Shown: piece after piece, positions 51,751 to 53,643 of the stretch
How positions within the stretch are numbered: position 1 is the stretch's first letter
How the letters are laid out: the number at the start of each line of letters is the position of its first letter
Source: a virus
Length of the DNA: 53,643 bases
IMG/VR virus record: IMGVR_UViG_3300034268_000054
Span: 1-53,643 of that record
Direction: 5' to 3' (one strand)
Notes under the pieces: generated by a model
The model's input: only the letters and a program-made list of their open reading frames with translations
Told to the model about the DNA's origin: nothing
The model's database searches: none
Translations under genes and position numbers: made by a program

Positions 51751-52254
51751 ATGTCGAGCTTCGCCATCGTCAGCACCGACCTCAAAGCCAATCGCAACTA
51801 CCTGGGCCACCTCACCTCGGTCGAGACCGCGGACGGCGCCAGCCTCGCCAGCGTCAACCTCGGCGCCGGGCGCCTGGGCGATGCGATCCTTACCGCCGCG
51901 ATCGACCGCTGGAACGGACAGCACGGCGAGCACATGACGCTGAAGGACTTCGAGGCCGCCATCGCGCACTACTCGGGCACGGATAGCGTCCTTGACCACG
52001 AGCCATCCCTCGGCTCGCTCGCCATCGCGCTCGTCGCGGGCGCCGGGAAGGCCGCCGGGACCTTGGCCGACGCCGCGAGTCAGGATCGGCCGCTCGGGAC
52101 CTTCGAGCGCCACCTGCTGGCCCAGGGGCTCGGCGACGTGCTGGTGACCCTGGCGCACCTCGCCGAAGCGCTGGAGGTTCCCATGCCGGCCATCGCCTGC
52201 GGCGCCCTGGTGGCGCGGTCGCCTATGGTCAACAACGCGGCGTTGCACCGCTAA
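51751..52254 (+). CDS. MazG-fold protein lacking catalytic acids (167 aa)
   Basis: Helical pattern of the MazG superfamily: LAIALVAGAGKAAGTLADAA corresponds to LMLGLTSEAGETAGEVKNAM of the 2.56-kb enzyme. LLAQGLGDVLVTLAHLAEAL corresponds to ILEEAGDALWYLAMIAAEL. The glutamates of both metal-binding halves are replaced by Ala, Gly or Lys, leaving one Asp. So it is probably inactive as a hydrolase and may bind nucleotides or another protein. ATG 51751 follows GGGAGGA. Last gene of the early operon. Confidence 0.62.
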   Translation: MSSFAIVSTDLKANRNYLGHLTSVETADGASLASVNLGAGRLGDAILTAAIDRWNGQHGEHMTLKDFEAAIAHYSGTDSVLDHEPSLGSLAIALVAGAGKAAGTLADAASQDRPLGTFERHLLAQGLGDVLVTLAHLAEALEVPMPAIACGALVARSPMVNNAALHR

Positions 52255-52271
52255 AGAGCGGAGGGAGATAG

Positions 52272-52316
52272 CTCAGACAGCGGACTCTTTGGTCGCAAGA
52301 GGGTCCGCTGCCTGAG
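52272..52316. terminator. Large hairpin at the convergent gene ends
   Basis: CTCAG-A-CAGCGGA-CTCTT, a 7-nt loop, then AAGAG-GG-TCCGCTG-C-CTGAG: 17 base pairs with two small interruptions. It covers the stop codon of the leftward 456-aa gene. There is no T-tract, so termination may need Rho, or the hairpin may protect 3' ends. Confidence 0.5.
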
Positions 52317-53643
52317 TCCGCCACTGGTTGCGAATAAAGCGCCGAGACCGGATAAGAAGCGCCTCGCCTACAACTTGCTCTCCTGCGCGACTTCTCAACC
52401 CCGTCCACAATTCACGCATTTGTCGCTCGGAAGAATCGTCCAGCTCCAGGTATTCAAGCTGAGACAAGGCTTCATCGCAAATTTGACACGCGCTGGCAAA
52501 GTCACCTCTACGAATGTATGAACCGAACACATATATCAGGTCGAGATAGAGAGCCTTGGCAGATCGCTGCTCCAAATCTACAGCAATCACCTCTCTGAAT
52601 ACCGCGTCCGCCTCCTCCAGCCGACCCTCGCCCTCCAGTAGTCGCCCCGCCATGAACCGCCGCCTCAACTGGAAGAATGGGTCTGAGAATTGATCCCAAA
52701 TCTCGCTCAACTCCATGTACAGACGCAGTGCTTCCGCAACCTGCCCAAGCGTAATAAGGCAATCTATTCTCGTGCTTCCGGCCAGTATTTGAAGCCGCTT
52801 CTCGTCTGGACCGATTAGGGGTTCGACGGCTCGAATGTAGGAAAGGCTCTTGCTTGGATCGGCATCCATCCAAATATAGCCGAGCTGAATCAGTGTCCGC
52901 GTTAAGAGGTACCGTTCGTCGGCTGCCTCGAAACAGGCTCTCGCCGATTGAAGCTTCTCGTCAGCTACCGCTAAATTCCCCAGGTCATCCTCAATCGCCC
53001 CTTCTACTGCCAGGAACATACCCTCGACCGCAGGAGAACCCGATCCGCTCGCCGCGAATCTCCTTCCCTCTGCTATCGCCTGCCCCGCCGCCTTCCATCT
53101 CGCCGACCTCCTCCTGGCGCTGGCGAGTTCAACGCAGCACTCCCCTTTCGCGTCAGCGCGGACCGTCTCGGCGTACTCATTGGGGCCGAGCTGCTCGGCG
53201 ACCAAAAGCGCAAGGCTGGACCACTCCTCAGCCTCAAGGGGGAGTGATCGACGTGCTTCAGCAAGAAGCTCGTCCACCAAGGCTCGCGTCTTTTCAACCC
53301 GTTGGCGGGAAAGAGCTTCTCTCCTAGCTTTTTGCTTGAGCGGCTTGATGTTGCCCAGCACCGCCTGCGCAACCAGGCGCTCCACAAGCGCCTTCCTTTC
53401 AATCCGAAAACGGGCTACAAGCGCCGACAACGATGGATCGCGCTCCACCTGTGCCGCCAGCGACCGATCCTCGAATCCGCGCGAGCACGCCCTCTCTAGG
53501 AGGAGGAGGGTTTGGGTGGCTTTGTTCCAGCAGCTTGGACATCCAAAGAGGTGTTCGGCCAAGCGCCTCGTCTCTGCTGAGGTCGCAGAGGGAGATGCGA
53601 GAGCCTCAAGCTCGCCCACGGAAGGGTGGCGAGACGTGTTCAT
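52273..53643 (-). CDS. Zinc-finger (zf-HC2-like) and TPR-type helical protein (456 aa)
   Basis: LAEHLFGCPSCWNKA near residue 30 is an HxxxCxxC finger like that of anti-sigma factors. From about 150 onward the chain is paired helices of TPR type (EDDLGNLAVADEKLQSARACF; LTRTLIQLGYIWMD; TLGQVAEALRLYMELSEIW; GRLEEADAVFREVIAVDL). This finger-plus-TPR build is common in host genomes with many ECF sigma factors. It faces against the phage early operon and touches the window edge, so it may be a flanking host gene or a phage cargo gene. Role probably regulatory, unproven. Confidence 0.7.
   Translation of the reverse strand: MNTSRHPSVGELEALASPSATSAETRRLAEHLFGCPSCWNKATQTLLLLERACSRGFEDRSLAAQVERDPSLSALVARFRIERKALVERLVAQAVLGNIKPLKQKARREALSRQRVEKTRALVDELLAEARRSLPLEAEEWSSLALLVAEQLGPNEYAETVRADAKGECCVELASARRRSARWKAAGQAIAEGRRFAASGSGSPAVEGMFLAVEGAIEDDLGNLAVADEKLQSARACFEAADERYLLTRTLIQLGYIWMDADPSKSLSYIRAVEPLIGPDEKRLQILAGSTRIDCLITLGQVAEALRLYMELSEIWDQFSDPFFQLRRRFMAGRLLEGEGRLEEADAVFREVIAVDLEQRSAKALYLDLIYVFGSYIRRGDFASACQICDEALSQLEYLELDDSSERQMRELWTGLRSRAGEQVVGEALLIRSRRFIRNQWRTQAADPLATKESAV

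Noticed and set aside
52261-52320. tRNA-like opening GGGAGATAGCTCAG
   Set aside because: The following bases fold into one long hairpin rather than a cloverleaf, there is no T-arm sequence, and it overlaps the end of a coding gene.

Overview
This window is most likely the genome, or nearly all of it, of a temperate short-tailed (podovirus-like) bacteriophage with a GC-rich genome. The virion genes fit that picture: large and small terminase, a P22-type portal, an acidic-N/basic-C scaffold, an N4-gp56-family major capsid protein, a gp11/gp4-like adaptor, a P22-gp10-like tail beta-propeller, and three large ejection-type proteins including one of 1,864 residues. There is no tape measure, sheath or tail-tube gene. 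The host is unknown. Several Sec-type secreted proteins and a zf-HC2/TPR gene at the right edge recall Acidobacteriota-like genomes, but this is weak inference. I see no integrase, tRNA or CRISPR array.

Layout. From 0 to 5 kb there is a secreted protein, an HTH gene, then a rightward block (RusA resolvase, MazG-like pyrophosphohydrolase, unknowns) that ends at a strong two-way terminator near 5.1 kb. From 5.1 to 36.3 kb all confident genes read leftward: regulator and small genes, terminases, portal, scaffold, capsid, tail, ejection proteins, lysis cassette, nucleotide enzymes, and surface or secreted proteins. From 36.4 to 38.3 kb lies a mostly non-coding regulatory region with a candidate origin, tandem repressor operators and a MITE-like inverted-repeat element. 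From 38.3 to 52.3 kb is the rightward early operon: small unknown proteins, a MoxR/VWA-metallopeptidase cassette, an HTH regulator, a PD-(D/E)XK nuclease, SSB, primase-helicase and small DNA-binding proteins. A leftward zinc-finger/TPR gene closes the window.

The most striking discovery is four type II hammerhead self-cleaving ribozymes (38,751-41,261). Each lies between genes of the early operon; three begin 1-3 nt after a stop codon. All keep the complete catalytic core and a GUC cleavage site, show compensatory changes in stem I, and have a conserved stem I loop complementary to a conserved 3' flank (a predicted pseudoknot). They should cut the early messenger into hairpin-ended pieces.

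Two regulatory site families can be read directly. An 18-bp palindrome of the form CCGANTCGGCCGANTCGG lies inside the promoter of the XRE repressor gene (which looks leaderless), in a tandem array ahead of the early operon, and ahead of the HTH gene at 46.2 kb. A second dyad, GTGTCA-N4-TGACAC followed by AAAC, sits 7 bp upstream of the -35 position of promoters for the RusA block, the capsid gene and the endolysin gene, and near the start of the leftward module. This suggests one late activator. A lambda-like circuit is inferred: repressor controls early genes and an HTH activator, and the activator controls packaging, capsid and lysis genes.
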